A DNA stretch of 64,000 bases from Leptospira ryugenii. Its GTDB lineage: Bacteria > Spirochaetota > Leptospiria > Leptospirales > Leptospiraceae. This document shows, one piece after another, positions 29,037-38,290 of this stretch (the first letter of the stretch is position 1; each line of letters begins with the position of its first letter). The notes below the pieces were generated by a model. That model did no database searches, had not been told where the DNA came from, and was given only the letters and a program-made list of their open reading frames with translations. The position numbers and the translations under genes were made by a program. The stretch covers positions 859,342 to 923,341 of the forward strand of contig NZ_BFBB01000008.1 of assembly GCF_003114855.1 (NCBI RefSeq). The letters run 5' to 3'.

Positions 29037-29049
29037 TTATTCCGATTCT

Positions 29050-30267
29050 TTAGATAAAAAATATTTGTAAGAAACCAACAACGGCACCCAATGCTGCACC
29101 CACAAGAATAAGCAACATCTCATCCTCTTGAAAGGCAGATCGTAAAATAGATTCATACTCTTCGGGAGGAAGATTTGCCATTTTATCTCCCATGGTTTTT
29201 TCTAGATCTAATGCCTCACCAAGATAATTTTCTAATTGGGAGGCATTGCCTATCGCATGTTCGGAAAGTCTTGCGGAAATGACAGCCTTAGCAGTTTCAT
29301 ACTCTGGTAATTTGCCAGTAGCGAATAATATAGGTTTTGCGATAGTAGAAAGATGATCCACTTGCTTTTCTATGCTATCTCTCACAAGCTTTAGCAATTC
29401 CTCTGCAGCTTTCCCAAACACCAACTCTTCCATAATATTTTTTGCAGTCAAAATTTTCTTTGATACCAACTTCGCATAGAGTCGAGAGACTTCATTCTGT
29501 CTTTTTAAAAATAATCCCTGGTAGGTGAAGAGTCCCAGAATTGATTTTGGGTGTAAGGGACGAAAGATCATTTCTAAAGCTAGGTAGTTTGTCAAATAAC
29601 CTACAATCACTCCTTGTAAAGGTAAGGTCCACCAGATCGGAAAGAAAAAATAAAAGACCATCTGTCCCAATCCCAAAAGAAATCCAAAATAAAAACCTGA
29701 TCGTTCAATGAATTTAAACTCTGGTGCGCCTACCTCTTGGAATAGTTCCACAACCAAACTTACATTATCTCCTGATAGTTTTTTTAATACGAGAGCCTTT
29801 ACATCGAAGAGGGAATTGATGTCAGATTGTAAATTCCGAATCACCTTTCGAATTGTATATCCAGACTCCCTTCTGATCTTAAATTGGATTTCTTCTTTCA
29901 CCAACTTGGGAAGAGATTCCCAAATTTTTGGGTCAATGGCTCTGGCAAACTCATCTAAGGAATCATCAATGGAACGTTCCAAACTAGGTAAGAATTCCGC
30001 CTCTGCACGTACAGGGTCGATTTTTTGGAAAACCTCTTGGACATTCATGAGACGTCCTGTGATCACATCTACCGATTTGCTGGCCATCTTATGAGCCTTT
30101 CTCGGGATGATGCCCTGCCATCCAAGATAGGGAGGAATGCCCCAAAAACGGATGGGGTAGAAGGTCATTTTTAGGGCCAGCCAATTGGTCACCCAGCCCA
30201 CAAATCCGTAGGTAAAGGGAATCAATAGGTAATGTACGGGGAAATGGGCCAAACTCAGGTCGAACAC
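29050..30267 (-). CDS. DUF445 family membrane protein
   Basis: A 405-residue protein of the DUF445 family (YheB-like). A first membrane region, LLIPFTYGFVGWVTNWLALKMTFYPI, is followed by a long helical soluble part. A second similar membrane region, FPIWWTLPLQGVIVGYLTNYLALEMIFRPL, precedes another helical part, and a last hydrophobic helix, LILVGAALGAVVGFLQIFFI, ends the protein. The paired G-x3-N-x-L-A-L-x-M-x-F-x-P segments are the family's hallmark. The start is GTG at 30267 with AGGA seven bases upstream. Its function is not established. Confidence 0.85.
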   Translation of the reverse strand: MFDLSLAHFPVHYLLIPFTYGFVGWVTNWLALKMTFYPIRFWGIPPYLGWQGIIPRKAHKMASKSVDVITGRLMNVQEVFQKIDPVRAEAEFLPSLERSIDDSLDEFARAIDPKIWESLPKLVKEEIQFKIRRESGYTIRKVIRNLQSDINSLFDVKALVLKKLSGDNVSLVVELFQEVGAPEFKFIERSGFYFGFLLGLGQMVFYFFFPIWWTLPLQGVIVGYLTNYLALEMIFRPLHPKSILGLFTYQGLFLKRQNEVSRLYAKLVSKKILTAKNIMEELVFGKAAEELLKLVRDSIEKQVDHLSTIAKPILFATGKLPEYETAKAVISARLSEHAIGNASQLENYLGEALDLEKTMGDKMANLPPEEYESILRSAFQEDEMLLILVGAALGAVVGFLQIFFI

Positions 30268-30505
30268 CCGTCATTCCTATGAAACCCGCCGATAAATTGA
30301 AAGAAAAAACACCGCAGGTCTCAGTTTCCTATGACTTTTTCCGAAGTGTAGGGTGAAAGTCCGGTTTTGCCTCTTTTCCAACCAGGACGAAAAAAAAAGA
30401 TTGTCATGAAATTTATGATACCTGAGTCTAGACCCTGGTCAGGAGGCATCCTTGGATCGTCTGGCCCAATTGTAAACGAATGCGAATGTTGTTTGAGGTG
30501 AATGT

Positions 30506-33500
30506 ATGTTTAAGAAAGGGACTCTCTTTCTTCTCTTTGTATTAGCTTCTTTTGGAGTAGGTTGCTCTAAAAAGTCAAAATCTATGCCTTTCTGGTTTTT
30601 GCTTGGCTCAGGTGGAGCGGGCAATCCCTCTGATTCGGCTGGTTCTACAACTCCTCCTGATTCCAATGGCGTGGCACTTCCGCCTTCCAATGGTTCCGTC
30701 TCACCTTCTTCCACGGGCGAGATCCCCCAAAACAACGCGGAACAAGAAATTCCGACTTCAGGACCTGCTAGGGTTTTTGGAAAGATCCAACCAGTGGTTG
30801 CTGGCAATCCATCGAACGATGTGTGCGGACAAGTAGGCTCTCCTTCCTATCCAAATTGTGTGGATCTTTCGCAAATCATCGTTCGGATTGAAGTGGCAAA
30901 TGGCAGCCAATCTGTGTTAGTTGCTAGCACCAATGCAGATGCAAATGGAAATTTTTCCTTCGATTTCAATTCTTTGCCTAACAACAATTACCGGGTCTTG
31001 ATTAACAATGGCAATGGACTCAACTACGCATACCAAGACTTTTCCTTCGTATTCAATCCTAGTATTTCAGGCCCTACCTTAGTAGATGTAGGGACTTTGT
31101 ATGCGGAGAGATTATATTATCTTTCTGGTCCCGCCCAAATTACAGGGTCTTTGGTTACAAGTGGTTTTAATGCAGATGGATTTGTTGTCCCATCGGGTCC
31201 ATTGGCTGGCATTACCATCAATCTAGTGGATGCCAATGGAAATACTGTAGCGAGCACCACAAGCAATGCTTCTGGTCAGTTCTCTATCCAAATTCCGAAC
31301 CTTTCCAATGGAAATTATACAATCGTTTACGATGGTTCCAGTGTCACTACCAGTGGCCAAACCTATGGAACTATTTCAGAATTCATCCACTTTACATTCC
31401 AAGGCACAAACCCATCGCTTACTACTGTAGTTGGGCTTGGTGAGACCAATTTACCTTGGTTAGCTGCTCAAGAAAGTAGCCTCAGTCTTTCTGGTTCAGT
31501 GATCAACGGGGCAGTTTCAAATGACCAAACGACTGTATATACGATCAAATTGAAAAATGAGCAAGGCGCAATCATTGATACCGTAAGCATTACTGGCAAT
31601 GGAAGTTTCCAACTAAACGGATCTGGTCTTCCGAGCGGAGTTTACTATGTCGAGGTATCCGGTCCCAACCTAGTGACAGTTTCGCAATCCTTTCTTTTCA
31701 CGGCCTCACCCGATGGGGGCAATAAAAACCAATCCTTACCTTCTCCTATCAGCGTAGTACCAAAACAATCCAATGTATTTGGCTTTATTAGAGATGCCAA
31801 TGGTGTTCACATTCCAGGATCCGTGATCAATTTCCGTCCTGACCGTTTGCAGAGGCCTTCTCAACTCTTCCACCTAAGCACAGACCCACTTCTTGGAAAT
31901 GCAGTAAAGCTCTGGATTTTGGAAGCTTTGAGTGCTGTAGCAGGAGTGAATTGTTTGGCAAATCCCTCCTCTGGAATCTGCTCTTGTGCTACCAACCCAA
32001 GTCTTTCTTGCCTGCAAACCTACCAAGGCAATGGTCCTTGGAACTACCAAACATGGGGCTCGAAAGTATATGAAGTGCGTCCCTCTGACCAACAAGTGTA
32101 TTTCACCGCGCAAGCCGGACTCTGGGCCTATACCATTTCAGCACCTGGCTACGAAACCTGGTGTGCCAACCAGGGGACACCATGCTCACAATACCCTGTG
32201 AGTATCACACTCAATGGCAATGATGTGAATGCTGGCCAGATCACACTCACATCGATCGATAGACGAGCGCAGATTGCCGGAACCATCTCAGTCAGAGACA
32301 CTGCGCCTACTAACCCAAGCATCCATAGCAACCAAACAGGTTTGTATGTGGTTTTGCTAGGCAATACAAATAGCAACGGACAGGCTTTGGCACACATCGC
32401 AATCACTTCTGGTGGATCCTTTGCATTCAATGGATCTTCTTATGTGATTACCCTTCCGTCTCAATTGACCTCAGATGCGCAAAGAGTATCCTATGCCCTC
32501 CAAGCCCTTGCGTCGGGAACTGCACAGACTCTCGCACAAGCGGATACGATAGCTGTCGAAGACGATGTCTATGCCTCGGTCACAATCTCAAATGGAAACC
32601 AATACAACTTCAGACAGTCTACTTACCAAGCCATAGTTGTAGATCTAACCGTCTCCAGCCCAAGGGCTAGTTACTTAGCTCCTGCAAGTTTTAGTTTAGA
32701 TGTATCCTCTGTTGCCACAAACCAATATGCAACAAATCCCGTGACATTCAATTTCAGTGGAACTGCCGTACATAATGTCCGTTCTACAGTCTCTGGAACG
32801 GTAACAGATGCCATTTCCACATTGCCGGTAGAAGGCGCCACACTCACCTTAGGAAGGTTTGAAGGTGGAAATTTTGTGGCTGACGTTCGGCGGGACTGTA
32901 GCGGTACTTTTGTGAACAATACTTGTTCCGTTCCAAGCCTACGCCAAGCTGGCCAAGACCAGACCATAGGTTCTCTACTTTCTTCCTCCAATGGATCTTA
33001 CTCTTTCCTCTTTGTTCCACAAGGCAACTATAGCCTTCGCGTAGAAAAGAATGGCATTGTAACTTACTTCCCAGTGGAAGTGGGAAGTGGTGGCGGAACT
33101 GTCATCGTCAACACAGCTGTGATCACCAACAGCGGACGTGGGAACCTCGCTGGTTCTGTCCGAACTCCAGGTGGCTTTGCCTTTACGGGTACTTACTCTT
33201 TGGAAGTTGTAGACCCAAACACTGGATTGATCCGACCAACTGACGGGGTCTTACCTGCCTCTCTCAGCTCTGGTGCTACAACCTTTTCAAATGCTAGCCA
33301 ATACAATCTCTTCCAAATCAATGCGGGTCGTTGGAAAGTGCGATTTGTTGCGAGTGGCTTTAAAACAGTGGAAGGAATCGTTGATATCCAAGCAAACGCG
33401 ACAACGACTTTTGATATCATCACCTTTGTCCCGGGCTCGCAAACACCTGGGGCAATTTCCGGTCGTGCTCTCTCGGCCCTTTACAATACGGGAGTCTGTG

Positions 33501-34228
33501 ACCTTACCGCCCGGATTCGACCTGGAGTGAATGTAAAATCCGGACCTTATGCTATCGATGAAAATGGTCAGACCATCCCTGGAGTGAAAACTGCAACTGA
33601 CGGATCTTATGCGATACCAAACGTCCCTCCTGGAAACTATACCTTGGAAGTTACTGGTTCTGGAAAACGAGGCAATTGCACAAGTGCTGTAGAAGCCTAT
33701 GCGACAACCTTCCGAACCGTTGTCGCGGCGGGTTCTGAAACACCCGCCAACCAAAACATCCTTGTCTCTCCTATCCTTGCGGAAAACGAAATGAGAGTCG
33801 TCTTGTCCTGGGGTGCAAAACCAAGAGACCTGGATTCCCATATGCAGTATTCGCCAACCGACAAAAACGGCAGAATTGTATGGAACAACCGAAGCCCACT
33901 GGGTGTGGGGAATGGTGACCTTGACTTTGATATCACCACTGGCTTTGGTCCAGAGACCATCACTGTAAAGGGCAATATCTGGGCTCAGCCAGTGCGTTAT
34001 TACAGTGTCTACAATTGGTCTGGCGAAGCCATCATGGGAGTATCTGGTGCGACTGTGCGAGTCTTCAAGGGTTCTATTGGGGAAGTGCGAAACTACTCTT
34101 TAGGAGCAAACCATACAAATCGATGGTGGAAGATCTTCTGTATCGAAGCGGATAAATCCATTACCGATGTTGGTATGGGATCATGCCAAGCGACACAGTT
34201 CATAGAACAGAGGATGTTCGAGAGATAA
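30506..34228 (+). CDS. large multidomain lipoprotein with CarboxypepD-reg-like repeats and YfaP/DUF2135 C terminus
   Basis: A 1240-residue predicted surface or periplasmic lipoprotein. The lipobox is F-G-V-G-C at about 16-20, followed by a Ser/Pro/Gly-rich linker to about residue 85. Repeated beta-sandwich units of the carboxypeptidase-regulatory type follow, each ending in a turn such as PNNNYRV, SNGNYTI, PSGVYYV, PQGNYSL or PPGNYTL (near residues 165, 270, 375, 845 and 1050). The last ~170 residues contain LSWGAKPRDLDSHM and GFGPETITV, matching the DUF2135/YfaP domain. The 238 bases upstream contain no gene. The codons look normal for the window. An adhesin-like or structural role is a guess. 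Confidence 0.75.
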   Translation: MFKKGTLFLLFVLASFGVGCSKKSKSMPFWFLLGSGGAGNPSDSAGSTTPPDSNGVALPPSNGSVSPSSTGEIPQNNAEQEIPTSGPARVFGKIQPVVAGNPSNDVCGQVGSPSYPNCVDLSQIIVRIEVANGSQSVLVASTNADANGNFSFDFNSLPNNNYRVLINNGNGLNYAYQDFSFVFNPSISGPTLVDVGTLYAERLYYLSGPAQITGSLVTSGFNADGFVVPSGPLAGITINLVDANGNTVASTTSNASGQFSIQIPNLSNGNYTIVYDGSSVTTSGQTYGTISEFIHFTFQGTNPSLTTVVGLGETNLPWLAAQESSLSLSGSVINGAVSNDQTTVYTIKLKNEQGAIIDTVSITGNGSFQLNGSGLPSGVYYVEVSGPNLVTVSQSFLFTASPDGGNKNQSLPSPISVVPKQSNVFGFIRDANGVHIPGSVINFRPDRLQRPSQLFHLSTDPLLGNAVKLWILEALSAVAGVNCLANPSSGICSCATNPSLSCLQTYQGNGPWNYQTWGSKVYEVRPSDQQVYFTAQAGLWAYTISAPGYETWCANQGTPCSQYPVSITLNGNDVNAGQITLTSIDRRAQIAGTISVRDTAPTNPSIHSNQTGLYVVLLGNTNSNGQALAHIAITSGGSFAFNGSSYVITLPSQLTSDAQRVSYALQALASGTAQTLAQADTIAVEDDVYASVTISNGNQYNFRQSTYQAIVVDLTVSSPRASYLAPASFSLDVSSVATNQYATNPVTFNFSGTAVHNVRSTVSGTVTDAISTLPVEGATLTLGRFEGGNFVADVRRDCSGTFVNNTCSVPSLRQAGQDQTIGSLLSSSNGSYSFLFVPQGNYSLRVEKNGIVTYFPVEVGSGGGTVIVNTAVITNSGRGNLAGSVRTPGGFAFTGTYSLEVVDPNTGLIRPTDGVLPASLSSGATTFSNASQYNLFQINAGRWKVRFVASGFKTVEGIVDIQANATTTFDIITFVPGSQTPGAISGRALSALYNTGVCDLTARIRPGVNVKSGPYAIDENGQTIPGVKTATDGSYAIPNVPPGNYTLEVTGSGKRGNCTSAVEAYATTFRTVVAAGSETPANQNILVSPILAENEMRVVLSWGAKPRDLDSHMQYSPTDKNGRIVWNNRSPLGVGNGDLDFDITTGFGPETITVKGNIWAQPVRYYSVYNWSGEAIMGVSGATVRVFKGSIGEVRNYSLGANHTNRWWKIFCIEADKSITDVGMGSCQATQFIEQRMFER

Positions 34229-34238
34229 GACCTCAGAC

Positions 34239-34271
34239 AGTCTGCCATCTGTAGTTCACGGATGGCAGACT
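34239..34271. terminator. bidirectional hairpin between convergent genes
   Basis: A perfect 11-bp stem, AGTCTGCCATC (34239-34249) with GATGGCAGACT (34261-34271), has an 11-base loop. It lies ten bases after the large lipoprotein gene, and its distal end overlaps the stop codon of the convergent ABC gene. No T run follows on either strand. Confidence 0.6.
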
Positions 34272-35061
34272 ATAGTAAATAGGTATAAAACCTACCTTGC
34301 CTTTCTTCTACTCCCAAACCGATATCATACAATTCCGATAAAATAGCACCTTGTAGAATCTTTTCTTTTTCTCCAAAGGCAAGAAGGCGGCCTTCCTTTA
34401 ATAAGAGAACTTGTTGGAAATCGGGAGGGATCTCTTCGAGTCGGTGTGTAATCAAAATTCGAGTGATGTTTGGTTGGAAGGATTTGATTTCTTTTAGATT
34501 CTTCTCAAAGTCAATCCTTGCTCGTAGGTCAAGTGCCGCCGTTGGTTCATCCAAAACCAATATCTCTCTGTCTCCCACAAAGGCGCGTAGGAGGAGAACC
34601 TTTGTTTTTTCTCCTGAGGAAAGGCTATGATAGGTTTGGTCTTTTTTTTCCAACATAGAAAATGATTGGAGGAGGTTCCGTGCAATAAAACTTTCCTCTT
34701 CCGTGATCTCTTTGTAGAGACCTAGCGTTTGGTGAAGTCCAGTGGCAAGAACCTCAAGACAGCTTAAGCCTCTTTGTACGAGTTGTTCTTGGTGGTTGGC
34801 TTGTAGTATCCCAATTTTTTTCTGAATGGGTTGAAGAGGTACCGTTCCGTACTCTTCCCCTAATACAAATATACGACCAGCAGTGGGCCAAAGATAAGCA
34901 AAGAGTAAATTGATAATGCTACTCTTTCCAGCGCCATTTCGTCCAAGGATGGCAAGGCTTTCTCCTCTTTTCACTTGGAAGCTGATATTTTCGAGTATGT
35001 GGTGATCGTTTCGAGTTAAATAGACTTGCTCGAAATGAATGATCGGCTTATTTGCTGACAC
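34270..35061 (-). CDS. ABC transporter ATP-binding protein
   Basis: A stand-alone ABC ATPase of about 263 residues. Walker A is GRNGAGKSS, the signature motif is SLSSGEKTK, Walker B is ILVLDEP, and the H-loop is ITHRLEEIP. The open frame reaches 35124, but that part lies inside the HDOD gene. GTG at 35061, overlapping that gene's last 14 bases, starts the family-like IIHFEQVYL sequence and is preferred. No permease or binding-protein gene is adjacent, so the transported substrate, or even transport itself, is uncertain; ABC proteins of this form also act in efflux of small molecules. Confidence 0.87.
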   Translation of the reverse strand: MSANKPIIHFEQVYLTRNDHHILENISFQVKRGESLAILGRNGAGKSSIINLLFAYLWPTAGRIFVLGEEYGTVPLQPIQKKIGILQANHQEQLVQRGLSCLEVLATGLHQTLGLYKEITEEESFIARNLLQSFSMLEKKDQTYHSLSSGEKTKVLLLRAFVGDREILVLDEPTAALDLRARIDFEKNLKEIKSFQPNITRILITHRLEEIPPDFQQVLLLKEGRLLAFGEKEKILQGAILSELYDIGLGVEERQGRFYTYLL

Positions 35062-36520
35062 TCTTATATAGGGTCTCGACTTTTTTAACAGCGTTGGTGA
35101 AGACTTCGATATTATCCAAGCCAAATTTTGCTAAAAGGTTTTTGTCTATGGCATAAAAACCTTTTTTGGTTTCTTGGAAATCGCTCATCATATTGGCCAT
35201 ATAGATGATCTCAACTAACTCGCGTAATTCACTCGGCGCCATGAAAGGTTTGTGGTGGTATTCGATTGCAACTCGCAGGTCCAGAGGGAATTCCCACTTT
35301 TCAGCCAAGAGTGCTCCCAACTGAGGGTGGCTAAGGCCTATTGCCATTTCTTCTAAGAGTGTGGAATTTCCTGAGTCTGTTCCTCTTTGGAAGGTTTCAA
35401 TTTTTTTGAAAAATGCTCGGTCAACAGAAAGCAACAAAAACTTTCCAATGTCATGTAAAAGAGCACTCACAGCAATAATGTCTGCAAGTTTATTGGTTAC
35501 AGTATGTTCGGTTGCAAGGTATCGTGCATAATAACTGCAACGATTTGAATGGTCCCATACATCCATAACCTTTCCGTATTGACCTTCCATGATCTTGCGA
35601 ACACCAGATACATATAGTAAGTTTCGAAGATTTTTCAAACCCACGACCTTAACTGCTTGTATGATAGAGCCTACTTGGCTGCGGTTTGCAAAAAATGCGG
35701 AATTTGATAATTTTAAAAGGTCGGCAGATAAGGCCGGGTTTTTTTCAATTTCGGATGCAATCATATTCAGATCGGAATCTGGATTGTTGCAAAGCTGAAT
35801 GATTTTGGTCAATGAATGCGGAAGAGGAGGAAGACCATCAATTTCATTCAATATTTTGGTTTTTAGAGTTGTGGTAATTTCCTGCGGTGTTGTGATTTCC
35901 GGAACGGTTAGTGTTGCTCTCGTCAACTTGTCATTTGTGTGAATGCGAAATCTCTCAGAGCCAATGCCAGAATTTTTTAATAAGAGTTGAATCAATACTA
36001 GTCCGAGTCCAGCAGATTCTGTGCTATCTGAAACATCGGCAAAGGCATCAGATAGATCATTGTAGTTTTTCGCTACCTCTATCCGTTTGTTGATCCTTGC
36101 TAACTCTTCCGTTGTGATGGGAGCATTATTCTCTACCGCAAAATGAATGTTTTTACCTTCAACTTTCATTAATAAACTAATATAAAAATTTCCACCTTCC
36201 AAATGTTCCAATTGTTCATTCCATTTTTGAATGATGTTCTCTTGGAATTGCGCCATACCTTTTGCATAGTCTTTTGGATTTTGGATATCTAAACTCTGCC
36301 TTTGGAAGTAATCTCGCTTAGCATTCGCTTTATTTGCGTTCATTAGAAGTTCTTTTAAAACTGTAAAAACGACTTCTACCAGAAAGAGTTTGTCCATATA
36401 GCCCATCACGTGGACTAGGAGCGCATAGATTTCTTGGTTTTGCTCCTCTGTAACAAAGTAATAGTTGATGCGAGATTCTTTAGATGATTCTAATTGAGAA
36501 ATGATTTCCTGAAAGTTCAC
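35048..36520 (-). CDS. ATPase-like/HDOD fusion signalling protein
   Basis: About 490 residues. The N-terminal half resembles a GHKL/HATPase_c module, with an N-box-like VLKELLMNANKANAKRDY and a late ESAGLGLVLIQLLL similar to the G2 box. The C-terminal half is an HDOD domain (LPPLPHSLTKIIQLCNNPDSDLNMIASEIEKNPALSADLLKLSNSAFF) that retains an LLHDIGKF motif and EYHHKP. HDOD proteins act in regulation of motility, cell cycle or stress. The frame opens at TTG 36574; GTG 36544 and GTG 36520 are alternatives, and I use 36520 because AGGA lies upstream and NFQEIISQLE follows. Coupled with the ABC gene. Confidence 0.7.
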   Translation of the reverse strand: MNFQEIISQLESSKESRINYYFVTEEQNQEIYALLVHVMGYMDKLFLVEVVFTVLKELLMNANKANAKRDYFQRQSLDIQNPKDYAKGMAQFQENIIQKWNEQLEHLEGGNFYISLLMKVEGKNIHFAVENNAPITTEELARINKRIEVAKNYNDLSDAFADVSDSTESAGLGLVLIQLLLKNSGIGSERFRIHTNDKLTRATLTVPEITTPQEITTTLKTKILNEIDGLPPLPHSLTKIIQLCNNPDSDLNMIASEIEKNPALSADLLKLSNSAFFANRSQVGSIIQAVKVVGLKNLRNLLYVSGVRKIMEGQYGKVMDVWDHSNRCSYYARYLATEHTVTNKLADIIAVSALLHDIGKFLLLSVDRAFFKKIETFQRGTDSGNSTLLEEMAIGLSHPQLGALLAEKWEFPLDLRVAIEYHHKPFMAPSELRELVEIIYMANMMSDFQETKKGFYAIDKNLLAKFGLDNIEVFTNAVKKVETLYKSVSK

Positions 36521-36655
36521 GGATTGCTTTTTCCTGGTAAACACTCTTATTCCATGATTTTCTCTTTGGCGCAATTGATTTATTTTTTTTAGGAGAAACT
36601 GTGAGTTTTGTCCCAGTACTTTGTTAGGATGGTTCTATCGAAAGGAGATAAGAAC

Positions 36656-36877
36656 ATGAAACCCAACCAAGAATCATCACTGCCATGGTCCGAATGGAAA
36701 GAAGCTGAGAAAGCAGAACTACATTCACTTATGAATGAACGATTGGAATCTATCGTAAATTCCATGACAAGCACTCGAACAAAACCTAGGAATTCTGTTG
36801 CGAGAAAGGTGATCGCCGCAAACCGAGAGATTGCAGATCTTGATTTAAGCGTAATTCCTGTCTTGTTTGGAGCTTAA
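36656..36877 (+). CDS. small conserved-type hypothetical protein
   Basis: A 73-residue charged, helical protein with no recognised family. The ATG at 36656 has one of the best ribosome binding sites in the window, AAAGGAG with eight bases of spacing, which argues that the gene is real. The earlier in-frame GTG at 36608 lacks such a site. It diverges from the HDOD gene, and its 3' end overlaps by four bases the convergent DUF115 gene. The R-K-V-I-A-A-N-R-E-I-A-D-L stretch near the C terminus is amphipathic and may mediate binding. Confidence 0.55.
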   Translation: MKPNQESSLPWSEWKEAEKAELHSLMNERLESIVNSMTSTRTKPRNSVARKVIAANREIADLDLSVIPVLFGA

Positions 36878-38277
36878 ACAGAGAAGAATTTTAGAAAGGA
36901 TTCCCTACAAACAACACCGGGAACCTGTTGGAAAGCCTGATTCCAATCCGCCTTATCAATTTCGGGAAATCCCTGAAATGGAAGGATGTGAATGCCCTCT
37001 GTTTGATTGCTCTCGGAAGAGAAGGATTCTGTACCAAGGTTTTGAATTGGTATGATCGCTGGATCCAAAGAACCATTTGTCTCTTCAAGGACTTGTTTTG
37101 CCTTTTGGTGTTTCAAAGAGTCATTTTTGTACAATTGTGTATGGTGGAGGTCTTCCCAAGTTTTCTTTCTTAGAATATTCGGAATTCGGAATGATTCATA
37201 TCCGGTTCCGCGACAGTGCGATTTTCCATTTTTTGCTAAAAAACTAACGCCAGCTATAACGAGATTACTTGCCTGAGTCCATTCTGCTAAGGCTTTTGCC
37301 GTTCCAATTAAGTTCAAACTTGGATTTTTGAACAATGGCCAATGAGTAGAAAGTTTAAACTCAAGAATTTGGTCCATTGGATAACCTGTGTTCAGGATAC
37401 AAATAGGATTCGGCAAAGAAAATAAATATGTACTACCACCTAACCAAGTTATAATGGGGATATGATCAGGGACCTTGGGTAAAAAATGATAGAGAGTCCC
37501 TCGGCCCGGGTCCATAGACAAAATCATATCCACCCGAATCCCTTGTTTTAGAAGGAATTGAACTGCAGTATCACTAGCAAGGGTAATACAATGAGTTGAA
37601 ATCTTTTGGATGCGTTCCACTTGTTCTTCTAACTCAGGACTTGCACCTAGGAAGAGAAGAGTTTTCTTATAAAAACATTTTTCAGGAAGGTAACCGGCAG
37701 GAATTGGCCTATTTTTGTTTAGATTCCAATTCTTGAGATAGTTGTGCGTCCAAGTGCGACCAAAGTGATTGATAGTCGCCTCATTTACATTAGGTTGGCT
37801 GAGTAAGCGTGAAAGAGAATTTTGGACAGCTTGGACAAGCTCGGGGAGGAGCCTTTGGTAGCTTGGGAAGGCAATGATTTCAAGGCTCCGGGACATAGCT
37901 GTTCTAAAAAAGGATAAAATGATTGAGGAGGATTGTTCCCAGGTTTCGTCCAGATAGAGGACCGAATATCCCAAGATTTCTAGCTTTTGGAAGAGGTCCT
38001 TTTTTTTTGCATGGAAAAGAGGTTCCTTTCGGACTTCTTCAAGGGGTTCGATGAGAATCAAGTTCTTTCCCATCTTGGTTTGGAGGGTGATAGCCTCAAT
38101 ATGGTGGAGAGCTGCAAGGCCAACGATGCAGATAGTATCTGAAGTAGAACTTAGCACTCGCTCTAAAAAACGAAAACCCTCGATTTGAGGGTTTCTTTGT
38201 GAGTGTAGATAGAGATTGAGAGAAGGGTCGTAGAAATTGGAGAGTCCGTTTTCGGTTAGGACTGCTTGGAAAGGAAT
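36874..38277 (-). CDS. DUF115 / MptE-like (MAF_flag10) family protein with probable ATT start
   Basis: A ~467-residue protein of the DUF115 (motility-accessory factor/6-hydroxymethylpterin pyrophosphokinase MptE-like) family. Its core is LLFLGASPELEEQVERIQ, TLASDTAVQFLLKQGIRVDMILSMDPG, and NLVIAGVSFL. The first usual start codon is GTG 38157, but the frame stays open another 40 codons and encodes YLHSQRNPQIEGFRF, typical of this family's N-terminal region. The only near-cognate start there is ATT at 38277, with GAGGT upstream and the acidic gene's stop twelve bases before it. Spirochaete relatives often lie near flagellin or glycosylation genes; none is here. A sugar-transfer or motility role is inferred. 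Confidence 0.75.
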   Translation of the reverse strand: MPFQAVLTENGLSNFYDPSLNLYLHSQRNPQIEGFRFLERVLSSTSDTICIVGLAALHHIEAITLQTKMGKNLILIEPLEEVRKEPLFHAKKKDLFQKLEILGYSVLYLDETWEQSSSIILSFFRTAMSRSLEIIAFPSYQRLLPELVQAVQNSLSRLLSQPNVNEATINHFGRTWTHNYLKNWNLNKNRPIPAGYLPEKCFYKKTLLFLGASPELEEQVERIQKISTHCITLASDTAVQFLLKQGIRVDMILSMDPGRGTLYHFLPKVPDHIPIITWLGGSTYLFSLPNPICILNTGYPMDQILEFKLSTHWPLFKNPSLNLIGTAKALAEWTQASNLVIAGVSFLAKNGKSHCRGTGYESFRIPNILRKKTWEDLHHTQLYKNDSLKHQKAKQVLEETNGSLDPAIIPIQNLGTESFSSESNQTEGIHILPFQGFPEIDKADWNQAFQQVPGVVCRESFLKFFSV

Positions 38278-38290
38278 TGGCTTACCTCTT
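38275..38290 (-). promoter_or_regulatory. ribosome binding site and ATT start codon of the DUF115 gene
   Basis: On the minus strand AAGAGGTAAGCC precedes ATT (38277-38275). GAGGT lies about six to seven bases before the ATT, a normal spacing, and just after the stop codon of the upstream acidic gene (38291-38289). No ATG, GTG or TTG occurs in this frame between the upstream in-frame TGA and GTG 38157. Confidence 0.55.

Noticed and set aside
30439..30807. Minus-strand frame overlapping the start of the large lipoprotein
   Set aside because: It lies antisense to the lipoprotein's signal and Ser/Pro/Gly linker, and its Glu/Pro-rich composition simply mirrors that region.
36874..38157. Taking GTG 38157 as the start of the DUF115 gene
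   Set aside because: The 40 codons upstream encode family-like sequence and a good ribosome binding site lies before ATT 38277, so the GTG would truncate a conserved region.
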